DNA from: an uncultured Roseateles sp.
Lineage (GTDB): Bacteria > Pseudomonadota > Gammaproteobacteria > Burkholderiales > Burkholderiaceae
Assembly (NCBI GenBank): GCA_946480605.1
Contig: CAMLKW010000009.1
Coordinates: 1 to 45,873, forward strand
Reading direction: 5' to 3'
DNA: 45,873 nt
The position numbers were made by a program, and so were the translations under genes. The notes under the pieces are model-generated. The model was given only the letters and a program-made list of their open reading frames with translations. It was not told where the DNA came from and ran no database searches. Positions 27,072-35,116 of this stretch are shown one piece after another. The number at the start of each line of letters is the position of its first letter. Position 1 is the first letter of the stretch.

Positions 27072-27959
27072 TCAGCGCTTCTCCACCAGCGAGGCCTCCA
27101 CGGCACTGTCGTCGCGCAGCCGCGCCGCGGTGGCCCGCGCCTCGTCGGCGTTCGGGAAGGGGCCGGCGCGCACGCGGTGCAGCCCGGCCTCGCGCACGAT
27201 GGTCAGCAGCGGCAGCAGGCTGAGATCGGCCTCGGCGACGCGCTGGCGCAGCGCCTCGGCGGCGTCCAGCTTCGCGAACGCGCCGAACTGCAGCCAGATG
27301 CCACTGCCCACGCTGGCCAGCGTGGCCGTGGTCTCGCGCTGCGGCGCCCCGGGTGCGCCATCGGGCACGAAGACCGGCGGCTCGTCGGCCGGCTTGTTCC
27401 AGTTGCCGGCGCGGATCTCGGCGTAGGTGATGCGTCGGACCTCCACCGGTGCCACGCCGCGCAGCAGATCCAGCTTCAGCGCGGCCGTGTAGCTGAGGTC
27501 GATGATGCGCCCCTTGTGGAAGGGGCCGCGGTCGTTGACACGCACGATGACCTCGCGCCCGTTGGCCGGGTTGCGCACCCGCGCATAGCTGGGGATGGGC
27601 AGCGTGGGGTGGGCGGCCGTCATCGCGTACATGTTGTAGACCTCGCCGTTGGCCGTGGGCCGGCCGTGGAACTTCTTGCCGTACCACGAGGCCAGGCCGC
27701 GCTCGGCATAGGCGGCATCGCCCTTCAGCGGCTCGTAGCGTTCGCCCAGGACTTCGTAGGGCTTGTTGGGGCCGCCCAGGCGTATGGCCTCCAGCCGCGG
27801 CACGGCATCGGGCACCTGGGCCAGGTTGGTTGGCGGGTTGGCCTCGGGGCCGTCGCGCGTGGCCAGCGGCGACCGGCTGGCGCAGCCGGCCAGCACGAGC
27901 ACCAGCAAGGCCAGCCCAGTATGCTGCGCGGTCTGTCTCCATCGGCTAAGCCATGTCAT
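27072..27959 (-). CDS. rlpA: septal ring lytic transglycosylase RlpA
   Basis: A 295-residue lipoprotein. The signal ends in LVLAGC. The double-psi beta-barrel domain (about residues 85-175) has GLASWYGKKFHGRPTANGE, ALTVRNP-like ARVRNPANG and VRVNDRGPFHKGRIIDLS. A C-terminal SPOR domain (about 222-292) includes WLQFGAFAKLDAAEALRQRV. RlpA cleaves naked glycan strands at the division septum. The ATG at 27959 overlaps the start of the divergent gene; a TTG at 27965, with GGAGG upstream at 27976-27980, is an alternative start. Confidence 0.88.
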   Translation of the reverse strand: MTWLSRWRQTAQHTGLALLVLVLAGCASRSPLATRDGPEANPPTNLAQVPDAVPRLEAIRLGGPNKPYEVLGERYEPLKGDAAYAERGLASWYGKKFHGRPTANGEVYNMYAMTAAHPTLPIPSYARVRNPANGREVIVRVNDRGPFHKGRIIDLSYTAALKLDLLRGVAPVEVRRITYAEIRAGNWNKPADEPPVFVPDGAPGAPQRETTATLASVGSGIWLQFGAFAKLDAAEALRQRVAEADLSLLPLLTIVREAGLHRVRAGPFPNADEARATAARLRDDSAVEASLVEKR

Positions 27960-28656
27960 GAGCAACTTCGTCTTTCCTCCGGCCGAGATCCCCAGTGCCG
28001 CGGTGCGCGGCACCGATGCCCGCTACGCGGTGCGGCGCATCTACTGCGTGGGTCGCAACTATGCCGATCATGCCCGTGAGATGGGCGCCGACCCGACGCG
28101 CGAGCCGCCGTTCTACTTCACGAAGCCGGCGAACGCGCTGACGCCTTCGGGTGCCAGGGTGCCGTACCCGACGGAAACCAAGAACTACCACTACGAGATG
28201 GAGCTGGTGATCGCCATCGGCGCACCGGTTTTCAAGGTCACGCCCGAGGCCGCCAAGGCCGCGATCTGGGGCTATGCCGCCGGCCTGGACATGACGCGCC
28301 GCGACCTGCAAGCCGCCGCCAAGGCGGGCGGCAAGCCTTGGGACACGGCCAAGGGCTTCGACCATTCCGCGATCCTGGGCGACATCGCCCGCGTGGCGGA
28401 TGTAGGTCTGCTGGAGAAGGGCGCCATCACTCTGGCCGTCAACGGCGTGGAGAAGCAGCGCGGCGATCTGGCCGACATGATCTGGAGCCAGGCCGAGATC
28501 GTGTCCAACCTGTCGCACCTGTTCCGGCTATTCCCGGGCGACTTGATCTACACCGGCACGCCGGCCGGCGTGGGCGCGGTGGTGGCGGGCGACGTCATCA
28601 CGGGCCGCATCGAGGGGCTGGGTGAGATTCAACTGACCGTGGGCCAGCCTGAGTGA
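27958..28656 (+). CDS. fumarylacetoacetate hydrolase-family protein
   Basis: A 232-residue protein of the FAH fold. It has YCVGRNYADHAREMG near the N terminus, FTKPANAL, the metal-binding YEMELVIAIG (two Glu), and GDLIYTGTPAGVGAV near the end. Members hydrolyse or decarboxylate acylpyruvates and related 2-oxo compounds; the substrate is not determinable here. The N terminus MSNFVFPPAEIPS fits the family, fixing the start at 27958, one base from the divergent rlpA start. No good Shine-Dalgarno is visible. The stop overlaps the nadC start as TGATG. Confidence 0.88.
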   Translation: MSNFVFPPAEIPSAAVRGTDARYAVRRIYCVGRNYADHAREMGADPTREPPFYFTKPANALTPSGARVPYPTETKNYHYEMELVIAIGAPVFKVTPEAAKAAIWGYAAGLDMTRRDLQAAAKAGGKPWDTAKGFDHSAILGDIARVADVGLLEKGAITLAVNGVEKQRGDLADMIWSQAEIVSNLSHLFRLFPGDLIYTGTPAGVGAVVAGDVITGRIEGLGEIQLTVGQPE

Positions 28657-29519
28657 TGTTTCAAGAAGAGACGCTGGAGCAGGCCCGCGCGCGCAACATC
28701 CGCGAGGCGCTGGCCGAGGACATCGGCCGCTGCGACTGGACGGCCCAGCTGGTGCCGGCGGGCCGGCGCGTGGCCGCGCAGGTGCGCGTGCGCGAGCCCG
28801 CCGTGCTGTGCGGGCGCGACTGGTTCGACGGCGTGTTCGCCGCGCTGGACCCGAGCAGCCGCGTCGAGTGGCTGTACGACGAAGGCGCGCAGATGGCGGC
28901 CGACACGCTGGTCTGCCGCATCCAGGCCGACGGCCGCCTGCTGCTGTCCGCCGAGCGGCCGGCGCTGAACTTCCTGCAGCTGCTGTCCGGCACGGCAACC
29001 ATCACGCGCGCCCATGTGGACGCGGTGGCCGGCGCCAGTACCAACCCGCGCGGCTGCGCGATCCTGGACACGCGCAAGACCATTCCGGGCCTGCGCCTGG
29101 CCCAGAAGTACGCGGTGCGCGTGGGCGGTGGGCAGAACCAGCGGCTGGCGCTGTACGCGGGCATCCTCATCAAGGAGAACCACATCGCCGCGGCCGGCGG
29201 CGTGGGCCTGGCACTGCGCAATGCGCAGGCGCTGAACGCGGGCGTGGACATCCAGATCGAGGTGGAGACCATCGCGCAGCTGACCGAGGCGCTGGACGCC
29301 GGCGCCGTCAGCGTGCTGCTGGACAACTTCAGCGAGGCGCAGATGCGCGAGGCCGTGGCGGTGAACGCAGGCCGCGCCTTGCTGGAGGTGTCTGGCGGCG
29401 TCGAGCTGGGCCAGTTGCGCTGGATCGCCGCCACCGGCGTGGACCGCATCTCCATCGGCCGCCTCACGAAAGACGTGAAGGCGGTTGACTACTCGATGCG
29501 GGTGCTCGGGCCGGTTTAG
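28656..29519 (+). CDS. nadC: nicotinate-nucleotide pyrophosphorylase (carboxylating) NadC
   Basis: A 287-residue quinolinate phosphoribosyltransferase. It has AEDIGRCDWTAQLVP, RPALNFLQLLSGTAT, the substrate-binding DTRKTIPGLRLAQKYAVRVGG, LIKENHI, EVETIAQL and LLDNFSEAQM, and the phosphate-binding SGGVEL and GVDRISIGRLT. It converts quinolinate and PRPP to nicotinate mononucleotide in NAD synthesis. I chose the ATG at 28656 (overlap TGATG) rather than the GTG one codon earlier. The nadA and nadB genes are not adjacent. Its stop overlaps the stop of the convergent PEP-CTERM gene. Confidence 0.95.
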   Translation: MFQEETLEQARARNIREALAEDIGRCDWTAQLVPAGRRVAAQVRVREPAVLCGRDWFDGVFAALDPSSRVEWLYDEGAQMAADTLVCRIQADGRLLLSAERPALNFLQLLSGTATITRAHVDAVAGASTNPRGCAILDTRKTIPGLRLAQKYAVRVGGGQNQRLALYAGILIKENHIAAAGGVGLALRNAQALNAGVDIQIEVETIAQLTEALDAGAVSVLLDNFSEAQMREAVAVNAGRALLEVSGGVELGQLRWIAATGVDRISIGRLTKDVKAVDYSMRVLGPV

Positions 29520-30628
29520 CGGCGACGCCGCGCCAGGCCGAGCAGGGCCAGGCCGACCAGGCTCAGCGTGCCGGGCTCAGGCACGCGGTCCGGCTGGGCC
29601 GCGCCGGCCAGCAGGAAGATGTCGCCATAGCCGCCGGTGTCGCAGGGGCCTATGGAGCCGCCGTTCAGCAGCGCCGGGCCCGAGGTGCTGTCCGGGTTGC
29701 CCTTCTTGTCCAGCGTGTTGAAGCAGCCCATCCACACCTGCACCGACAGCGTGTCATAGCCCTGGGCTTGCAGGTCGCGGGCGTCCAGCGTGGGCAGGTA
29801 GTTGATGAACTCGACCGCGTTGGACGCCTGGTTGGTATTGACCAGGTCGCCGCCATCGGGGCAGCCGGAGCCGTCGGGTGACGGATAGGACACGGTGGCG
29901 TTGACGACGCAGATCGAGCCCACGGTCAGCGCGAAGTCCTTGGCCTCGGGCGTCGTGATGGCGCTGCCGTCGAAGGTCTTGTTCGACACGTGCGAGCCAG
30001 GGTCTTTGAACAGGTCGTTGAGGTCCAGTGCCTGGGTCTCAAAGTACTTGCTGGTCTTGCCGCCGTCCAGGTCGCGCACGGTCACCAGCGCCCAGATCGG
30101 CAGGCTGGCTGTATCCGCCTGCGGGTTGTTGAAGTCGAAGGCGATGGCCATCTCGTGATAGGCGCCGTCGAAGGTCAGCTTCTGGTTCAGTGCGGCCAGG
30201 CCGATGTCCCAGCTGAACGGCGTGTCGCCCAGCACGGTGCCGTTGTTGGCGGGGTCATTGCTGTCGCCGGTGAAGAAGTACTTCTTGTTGCCGCCGTTGT
30301 TGGTCGAGAAACCATCCTCCGACGGGTTGACCTGATCGCCGTTTGCCAGGATTTCTCCGTTGTTGGCCGTGACGACGATGGTGTCCAGCAGTGCGCCCTG
30401 ACTGGCGGCAAACGAGTAGGGGCCGGTGAAGCCCGCGTAGTTCTTGGAGGCCAGGTAGTCCAGCACCTTGGTGGAGCAGGACACGAAGTTGCCGTTGGTC
30501 GCGCAGGCCGAGTTCGGCACGGGATAGGTGGGCGAGTAGACGGGCAGCGGTGCCGCCGTCGCCGAGCCGGTGGACAGCAACAGGGCGAGACCCCACTGCG
30601 CATGGATGCCCCAGGGATTGTTCTTCAT
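29516..30628 (-). CDS. PEP-CTERM sorting domain protein
   Basis: A 370-residue exported protein. It has an N-terminal signal (WGLALLLSTGSATAAP) and an Asn/Asp/Gly-rich, Cys-poor mature body. The C-terminal signal is RVPEPGTLSLVGLALLGLARRRR split as PEP motif, hydrophobic helix and Arg cluster. Such proteins are cleaved by exosortase and displayed or released in exopolysaccharide-producing bacteria. The body contains no domain that I recognise. AT content and Asn use are higher than in neighbouring genes, usual for this class. No exosortase gene is in the window. Confidence 0.9.
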   Translation of the reverse strand: MKNNPWGIHAQWGLALLLSTGSATAAPLPVYSPTYPVPNSACATNGNFVSCSTKVLDYLASKNYAGFTGPYSFAASQGALLDTIVVTANNGEILANGDQVNPSEDGFSTNNGGNKKYFFTGDSNDPANNGTVLGDTPFSWDIGLAALNQKLTFDGAYHEMAIAFDFNNPQADTASLPIWALVTVRDLDGGKTSKYFETQALDLNDLFKDPGSHVSNKTFDGSAITTPEAKDFALTVGSICVVNATVSYPSPDGSGCPDGGDLVNTNQASNAVEFINYLPTLDARDLQAQGYDTLSVQVWMGCFNTLDKKGNPDSTSGPALLNGGSIGPCDTGGYGDIFLLAGAAQPDRVPEPGTLSLVGLALLGLARRRR

Positions 30629-30832
30629 GCTTCACCTCGCACGCAGTCTTGATCGCTGCCGTAAGAAATAAGCATCAACCGCGCCAACCCCCTAAGTTGT
30701 TGATTTCGGTGCCCTTGCAAATGGCACCGACTTGGCGGTGTCAAAGGCCTCGACACGCTCGAATGAGCGGACACCGTTGTCACCCTTCGCGTCGCGAGAG
30801 GGCTGCAGATGTCCGCTTCACCCGCCGCCGGG
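30629..30832. other. 204-base gene-free stretch
   Basis: This gap separates the PEP-CTERM start from the 3' end of the hydrolase gene. It is richer in A and T near 30650-30720 and presumably holds the PEP-CTERM promoter on the minus strand, but no clear -35/-10 pair stands out. A short hairpin, CACCG (30726-30730 region) with CGGTG, lies in the middle. I see no RNA gene or repeat. Confidence 0.4.
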
Positions 30833-31783
30833 TTAGCCCTTCAGGAAGCTGAGCAACTCGGCATTGACGCGATCCTTGTGCGTGTCGGTCAGCCCGTGCG
30901 GCGCGCCCGGCACGACGACCAGCTTGGCGTTCTTCACCAGCTTCGCCGAGGCCAGCGCCGCGGCGGCGATGGGCACGATCTGGTCGTCGTCACCGTGCAG
31001 CACCAGCGTGGGCACGTCGAACTTCTTCAGGTCCTCGGTGAAGTCGGTTTCCGAGAAGGCCTTGATGCAGTCGAACGTGGCCTTGTGGCCCGCCTGCATG
31101 CCGGCCATCCAGAAGCTGTCGATCAGGCCTTGCGACGGCTTGGCGCCCGGCCGGTTGAAGCCGAAGAACGGGCCCGACGCGATGTCCTTGTAGAGCTGCG
31201 CGCGGTTGGCGCGCTCGCCGGCGCGGATGCCGTCGAACACCTCCATCGGCAGGCCTCCGGGGTTGGCGGCCGTCTTCAGCATCTGCGGCGGCACGGCGGC
31301 AATCAGGCCGGCCTTGGCGACGCGCTTCGTGCCGTGGCGGCCGATGTAGCGCGCCACCTCGCCGCCGCCGGTGGAGAAGCCGAACAGCGATGCGCCCTTC
31401 AGGTCCAGCGCCTCGATGACCTGAGCCAGGTCGTCGGCATAGGTGTTCATCTCGTGCCCGCCCCAGGGCTGGCTGGAGCGGCCGTGGCCGCGGCGGTCGT
31501 GCGCGACGACACGAAAGCCCTGCTCGGCCAGGAACAGCATCTGGCCTTCCCAGCTGTCCGAGTTCAGCGGCCAGCCGTGGCTCAGCACCACGGGCTTGCC
31601 GTCGCGCGGGCCCCAGTCCTTGAAGTAGAGCTGCGTGCCGTCGCGGGTGGTCAGGTGGGTGGCGGTCATGGTGGCCTTCTTGGCTTGGGGTTGAGGGGCG
31701 GCTGCCGCGGGCAGCGTGGTGGCGAGGCCGAGTCCGGCGCTGCTGAGCAGCAGGCCGCGTCGGCCGATGGACGCATCGGTCAT
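30833..31783 (-). CDS. Tat-exported alpha/beta hydrolase (non-haem chloroperoxidase type)
   Basis: A 316-residue protein. The start at 31783 gives a twin-arginine signal ([24 protein letters not shown]). The hydrolase domain begins near residue 40 and has the oxyanion region [20 protein letters not shown], nucleophile GFSTGG, Asp in [10 protein letters not shown] and His in [11 protein letters not shown]. This is the cofactor-free haloperoxidase/esterase family. A cytoplasmic form from an internal Met (MTATHLTT) is possible. It is divergent from the isochorismatase-family gene, with 163 bases between, and is probably part of the same functional group. Confidence 0.85.
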   Translation of the reverse strand: MTDASIGRRGLLLSSAGLGLATTLPAAAAPQPQAKKATMTATHLTTRDGTQLYFKDWGPRDGKPVVLSHGWPLNSDSWEGQMLFLAEQGFRVVAHDRRGHGRSSQPWGGHEMNTYADDLAQVIEALDLKGASLFGFSTGGGEVARYIGRHGTKRVAKAGLIAAVPPQMLKTAANPGGLPMEVFDGIRAGERANRAQLYKDIASGPFFGFNRPGAKPSQGLIDSFWMAGMQAGHKATFDCIKAFSETDFTEDLKKFDVPTLVLHGDDDQIVPIAAAALASAKLVKNAKLVVVPGAPHGLTDTHKDRVNAELLSFLKG

Positions 31784-31946
31784 GGCAAGTCCTTGGGGTT
31801 GAGGAGACGAAGCCAGTCTCGACAGCGCGGCGGCGCCCCGCATCGCCAGCGCGGCCGGGGCCGGCCCTGGCCGGAAGAGGGATGCCGACGCGGGCCTCGC
31901 CGCCCACACTGGCCGCGTCCCTCCCTCTCATGTCCAGGAGATTCCC

Positions 31947-32600
31947 ATGGCCCTGACTGCCACCCCCACCGCCGGCCCGCTGCTGCTGACGCCCACCGAC
32001 CATGCGCTGGTGCTGATCGACTTCCAGTCGCAGATGGCTTTCGCCACCAAGTCCATCGACGCCGTCGAGCTGCGCAACAACGCCGCGCTGATTGCTCACG
32101 CGGCCGCCGGCTTCCAGGTGCCCACCGTGCTGACGACCGTGGCCGAGAAGAGCTTCTCGGGCCCGATGTTCGAGGAGATCACCGCCGCCTTCCCCGGCCA
32201 GGAGCTGCTGGACCGCACGTCCATGAACACCTGGGAAGACGCTGCCGTCATCAAGACCATCAACGCCATCGGCAAGAGCCGCCTGGTGTTCGCCGGCCTG
32301 TGGACCTCGGTCTGCATCGTCGGCCCGACGCTGTCGGCGCTGGCGCAGGGCTACGAGGTCTACGTCATCACCGACGCCTGCGGCGACGTGTCCGCCGAGG
32401 CGCACGAGCGCGCCGTCGAACGCATGGTGCAGGCCGGCGCGAGGCCGCTGACCTCGCTGCAGTACATGCTGGAGCTGCAGCGCGACTGGGCGCGCGGCGA
32501 GACCTACGAGCTGACGACCGGCATCGCCAAGAAGTTCGGCGGCGCCTACGGCCTGGGCATCATCTACGCCAAATCGATGTTCGGCGCCCACGAGGGCTGA
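31947..32600 (+). CDS. isochorismatase-family cysteine hydrolase (YcaC-like)
   Basis: A 217-residue protein with the catalytic Asp25 in HALVLIDFQ and Cys123 in AGLWTSVCIVGPTLSAL, the latter preceded by the usual cis-peptide region. This is the YcaC-like branch of the isochorismatase-like hydrolases, whose substrates are mostly unknown (amides, carbamates or ureas). The ATG at 31947 has CAGGAG six bases upstream. It is the first gene of a tightly packed plus-strand run reaching 36683. Confidence 0.88.
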   Translation: MALTATPTAGPLLLTPTDHALVLIDFQSQMAFATKSIDAVELRNNAALIAHAAAGFQVPTVLTTVAEKSFSGPMFEEITAAFPGQELLDRTSMNTWEDAAVIKTINAIGKSRLVFAGLWTSVCIVGPTLSALAQGYEVYVITDACGDVSAEAHERAVERMVQAGARPLTSLQYMLELQRDWARGETYELTTGIAKKFGGAYGLGIIYAKSMFGAHEG

Positions 32601-32618
32601 AGCCACAGGAGGATGCCC

Positions 32619-32885
32619 TTGAAGCCATATCTGCTGTCCCTGGCCGTCGGCCTGCTGGTGGGCGTGATCTACGCCCTCTTCAACGTGCGCTCGCCGGCGC
32701 CGCCGGTCATCGCGCTGGTGGGGCTGCTGGGCATCCTCGTCGGCGAACAACTGCCGCCGCTGGTGCGCAAGTTCATGGCGTCGGATGCGGCCCACGTCTC
32801 CTGGCTGCACCACCAGGTCAAGCCACACATGTTCGGCGAGTTGCCGCGCTGTGCCGACGAGATGAAGGAGACGCGTCGTGGTTGA
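32619..32885 (+). CDS. XapX-domain small membrane protein
   Basis: An 88-residue protein with two membrane segments (PYLLSLAVGLLVGVIYALF and VIALVGLLGILVGEQLPPLV), matching the XapX/DUF1427 family. These segments enclose the conserved NVRSPAPP. The C-terminal tail adds about 35 polar residues. I chose TTG at 32619 because AGGAGG (32607-32612) is six bases upstream and the resulting MKPYLLSLA N terminus is the family norm; the ATG at 32613 directly abuts the AGGAGG. The 3' end overlaps the amidohydrolase by eight bases. Confidence 0.82.
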   Translation: MKPYLLSLAVGLLVGVIYALFNVRSPAPPVIALVGLLGILVGEQLPPLVRKFMASDAAHVSWLHHQVKPHMFGELPRCADEMKETRRG

Positions 32886-34749
32886 ACACGCCGACCTCAT
32901 CCTGCGCGGCGGCCGCATCACGACGCTGAACCGCGCGCAGCCGCAGGCGCAAGCCGTGGCGGTGCGCGACGGCAAGTTCCTCGCCGTCGGCGACGACGCC
33001 GACGTGATGGCACACGCCGGCCCGGCCACGCGCATCGTCGAGTTGAAGGGCCGGCGCGTGCTGCCCGGTCTCATCGACAACCACCTGCACATCATCCGCG
33101 GCGGGCTGAACTTCAACCTGGAGCTGCGCTGGGACGGCGTGCGCTCGCTCGCCGACGCGATGGCCATGCTGAAGGCGCAGGTCGCCATCACGCCCGCACC
33201 GCAGTGGGTGCGCGTGGTGGGCGGCTTCAACGAGCAGCAGTTCGCCGAGAAGCGCCTGCCCACGCTGGAGGAGCTGAACGCCGTCGCGCCCGACACGCCG
33301 GTCTTCATCCTGCACCTGTACGACCGCGCGCTGCTCAATGCCGCCGCGCTGCGCGCCGTCGGCTACGACCGCGACACGCCCGAGCCCCCCGGCGGCCAGA
33401 TCCTGCGCGATGCGGCCGGCAACCCCACCGGCCTGCTGCTGGCCAAGCCCAACGCCAGCATCCTGTACGCGACGCTGGCCAAGGGCCCCAAGCTGCCGTT
33501 CGACTACCAGCTCAATTCCACGCGCCACTTCATGCGCGAGCTGAACCGGCTGGGCGTCACCGGCGCCATCGATGCCGGCGGCGGCTTCCAGAACTACCCC
33601 GACGACTACGCCGTCATCGAGCAGCTGGCGCGCGACGGCCAGCTCACCATCCGGCTGGCCTACAACCTGTTCACGCAGAAGCCCAAGCAGGAGAAGGACG
33701 ACTTCCTGCGCTGGACGGCCACCAGCAAATACAAGCAGGGCGACGACTACTTCCGCCACAACGGCGCGGGCGAGATGCTGGTGTTCTCGGCCGCCGACTT
33801 CGAGGACTTCCGCCAGCCGCGGCCCGACATGGCGCCGGCCATGGAGGACGACCTCGAAGGCGTCGTGCGCGTGCTGGCCGAGAACCGCTGGCCCTGGCGC
33901 ATGCACGCCACCTACGACGAGACCATTGCCCGCGCGCTGGACGTGTTCGAGCGCGTCAACCGCGACGTGCCGCTGGCCGGTCTGAACTGGTTCTTCGACC
34001 ACGCCGAGACCATCTCCGATCACTCGATGGATCGCATCGTCGCGCTCGGTGGCGGCGTCGCCGTGCAGCACCGCATGGCCTACCAGGGCGAATACTTTGT
34101 CGAGCGCTACGGCGCCCGGGCCGCCGAGGCCACGCCGCCGGTCAAGCGCATGCTCGAGAAGGGCTTGCGCGTGTCCGGCGGCACCGACGCCACCCGCGTC
34201 GCTTCCTACAACCCCTGGGTGTGCCTCGCCTGGCTCATCACCGGCGAGACCGTCGGGGGCTTACGCATCACGCCGCAGGCCAACTGCCTGGACCGCGAGC
34301 AGGCCCTGCGCCTGCTGACCGAGCACGTGACCTGGTTCAGCGACGAGGAAGGCAAGAAGGGCCGCATCGAGCCCGGCGCCTTTGCCGACCTGCTGGTGCC
34401 CGATCGCGACTTCTTGGGCTGCGCCGAGAGCGACATCGCCGGCACCAGCTCGCTGCTGACGCTGGTGGGCGGCAAGGTCGTCTGGGCCGCGGGCGAGTTC
34501 GCAGCGCACGACGAGGGCGGCCCGCCGCCGGCCATGCCCGACTGGTCGCCCGTGCGGCGCTGGGGCGGCTACGGCGCCTGGGGTGCCGAGGGCAAGCCCT
34601 TGCAGGCCGCGCTGAGCAGCGCCTGCGCCTGTGCCAGTGCCTGCGGCGTGCACGGCCATGCGCATGCCAAGGCCTGGGGCGCCACGCCGCCGGTGGGTGA
34701 TCTGCAAGGCTTCTGGGGAGCGCTGGGCTGTGCTTGCTGGGCGGTTTGA
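32878..34749 (+). CDS. YtcJ-like metal-dependent amidohydrolase with Cys/His-rich tail
   Basis: A 623-residue amidohydrolase-3 family protein. The metal motif is LPGLIDNHLHI (His69, His71). FFDHAETIS, GVAVQHRMAYQG and VSGGTDATRV supply later metal and active-site residues, and KKGRIEPGAFADLLV is the family end. A tail from about residue 575 is unusual: it holds Cys583, 585, 589, 618 and 620 and His592, 594 and 596, suggesting metal binding. The substrate is unknown. The start is GTG at 32878, eight bases inside the XapX gene. The 3' end overlaps the DoxX gene by 20 bases. Confidence 0.88.
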   Translation: MVEHADLILRGGRITTLNRAQPQAQAVAVRDGKFLAVGDDADVMAHAGPATRIVELKGRRVLPGLIDNHLHIIRGGLNFNLELRWDGVRSLADAMAMLKAQVAITPAPQWVRVVGGFNEQQFAEKRLPTLEELNAVAPDTPVFILHLYDRALLNAAALRAVGYDRDTPEPPGGQILRDAAGNPTGLLLAKPNASILYATLAKGPKLPFDYQLNSTRHFMRELNRLGVTGAIDAGGGFQNYPDDYAVIEQLARDGQLTIRLAYNLFTQKPKQEKDDFLRWTATSKYKQGDDYFRHNGAGEMLVFSAADFEDFRQPRPDMAPAMEDDLEGVVRVLAENRWPWRMHATYDETIARALDVFERVNRDVPLAGLNWFFDHAETISDHSMDRIVALGGGVAVQHRMAYQGEYFVERYGARAAEATPPVKRMLEKGLRVSGGTDATRVASYNPWVCLAWLITGETVGGLRITPQANCLDREQALRLLTEHVTWFSDEEGKKGRIEPGAFADLLVPDRDFLGCAESDIAGTSSLLTLVGGKVVWAAGEFAAHDEGGPPPAMPDWSPVRRWGGYGAWGAEGKPLQAALSSACACASACGVHGHAHAKAWGATPPVGDLQGFWGALGCACWAV

Positions 34750-35116
34750 AGCACTGCGCTGGCTGGCCCTGCTGGCGCTGTGCGGCGCCTACCTGCAGGG
34801 CGGGCTGGTGAAGCTGCTGGACTTCGACGGCGCCATCGCCGAGATGGCGAATTTCGGCCTGCAGCCGGCGGCGTGGTTCGCGGTGGCCGTCATCGCGCTG
34901 GAGCTGGGCGCGTCGGCCATGGTGCTTGGCGGTTTCGGGCGGCGCTGGGCCGCGCTGGCGCTCGCCGCGTTCACGGTGGCGGCCAGCTTCATGGCCAATG
35001 CGTTCTGGACCGTCGAGGGCCCCGCACGCGGGCCGCAGATGAACGCCTTCTTCGAGCACCTGGGCCTGGCCGGCGCCTGGCTGCTGGTGGCCTGGTCGGA
35101 TGAGCGCCGCGCCTGA
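34730..35116 (+). CDS. DoxX-family membrane protein
   Basis: A 128-residue protein with four membrane segments and the DoxX pattern: LCGAYLQGGLVKLLDF near the N terminus, then FAVAVIALELGASAMVLGG. DoxX proteins have been linked to quinone or thiosulfate oxidation and to stress responses; the role here is unknown. I chose GTG at 34730, with GGGGAG nine bases upstream, because it starts just before the first membrane segment. It overlaps the genes on both sides (20 and 17 bases), indicating translational coupling. Confidence 0.78.
   Translation: MLAGRFEALRWLALLALCGAYLQGGLVKLLDFDGAIAEMANFGLQPAAWFAVAVIALELGASAMVLGGFGRRWAALALAAFTVAASFMANAFWTVEGPARGPQMNAFFEHLGLAGAWLLVAWSDERRA

Noticed and set aside
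30721..30736. Sigma-54-like GG-N10-GC element (TGGCAC plus GGC) on the plus strand
   Set aside because: The -24 half is good, but the -12 half is poor. The only genes downstream are on the opposite strand, so there is nothing for it to drive.
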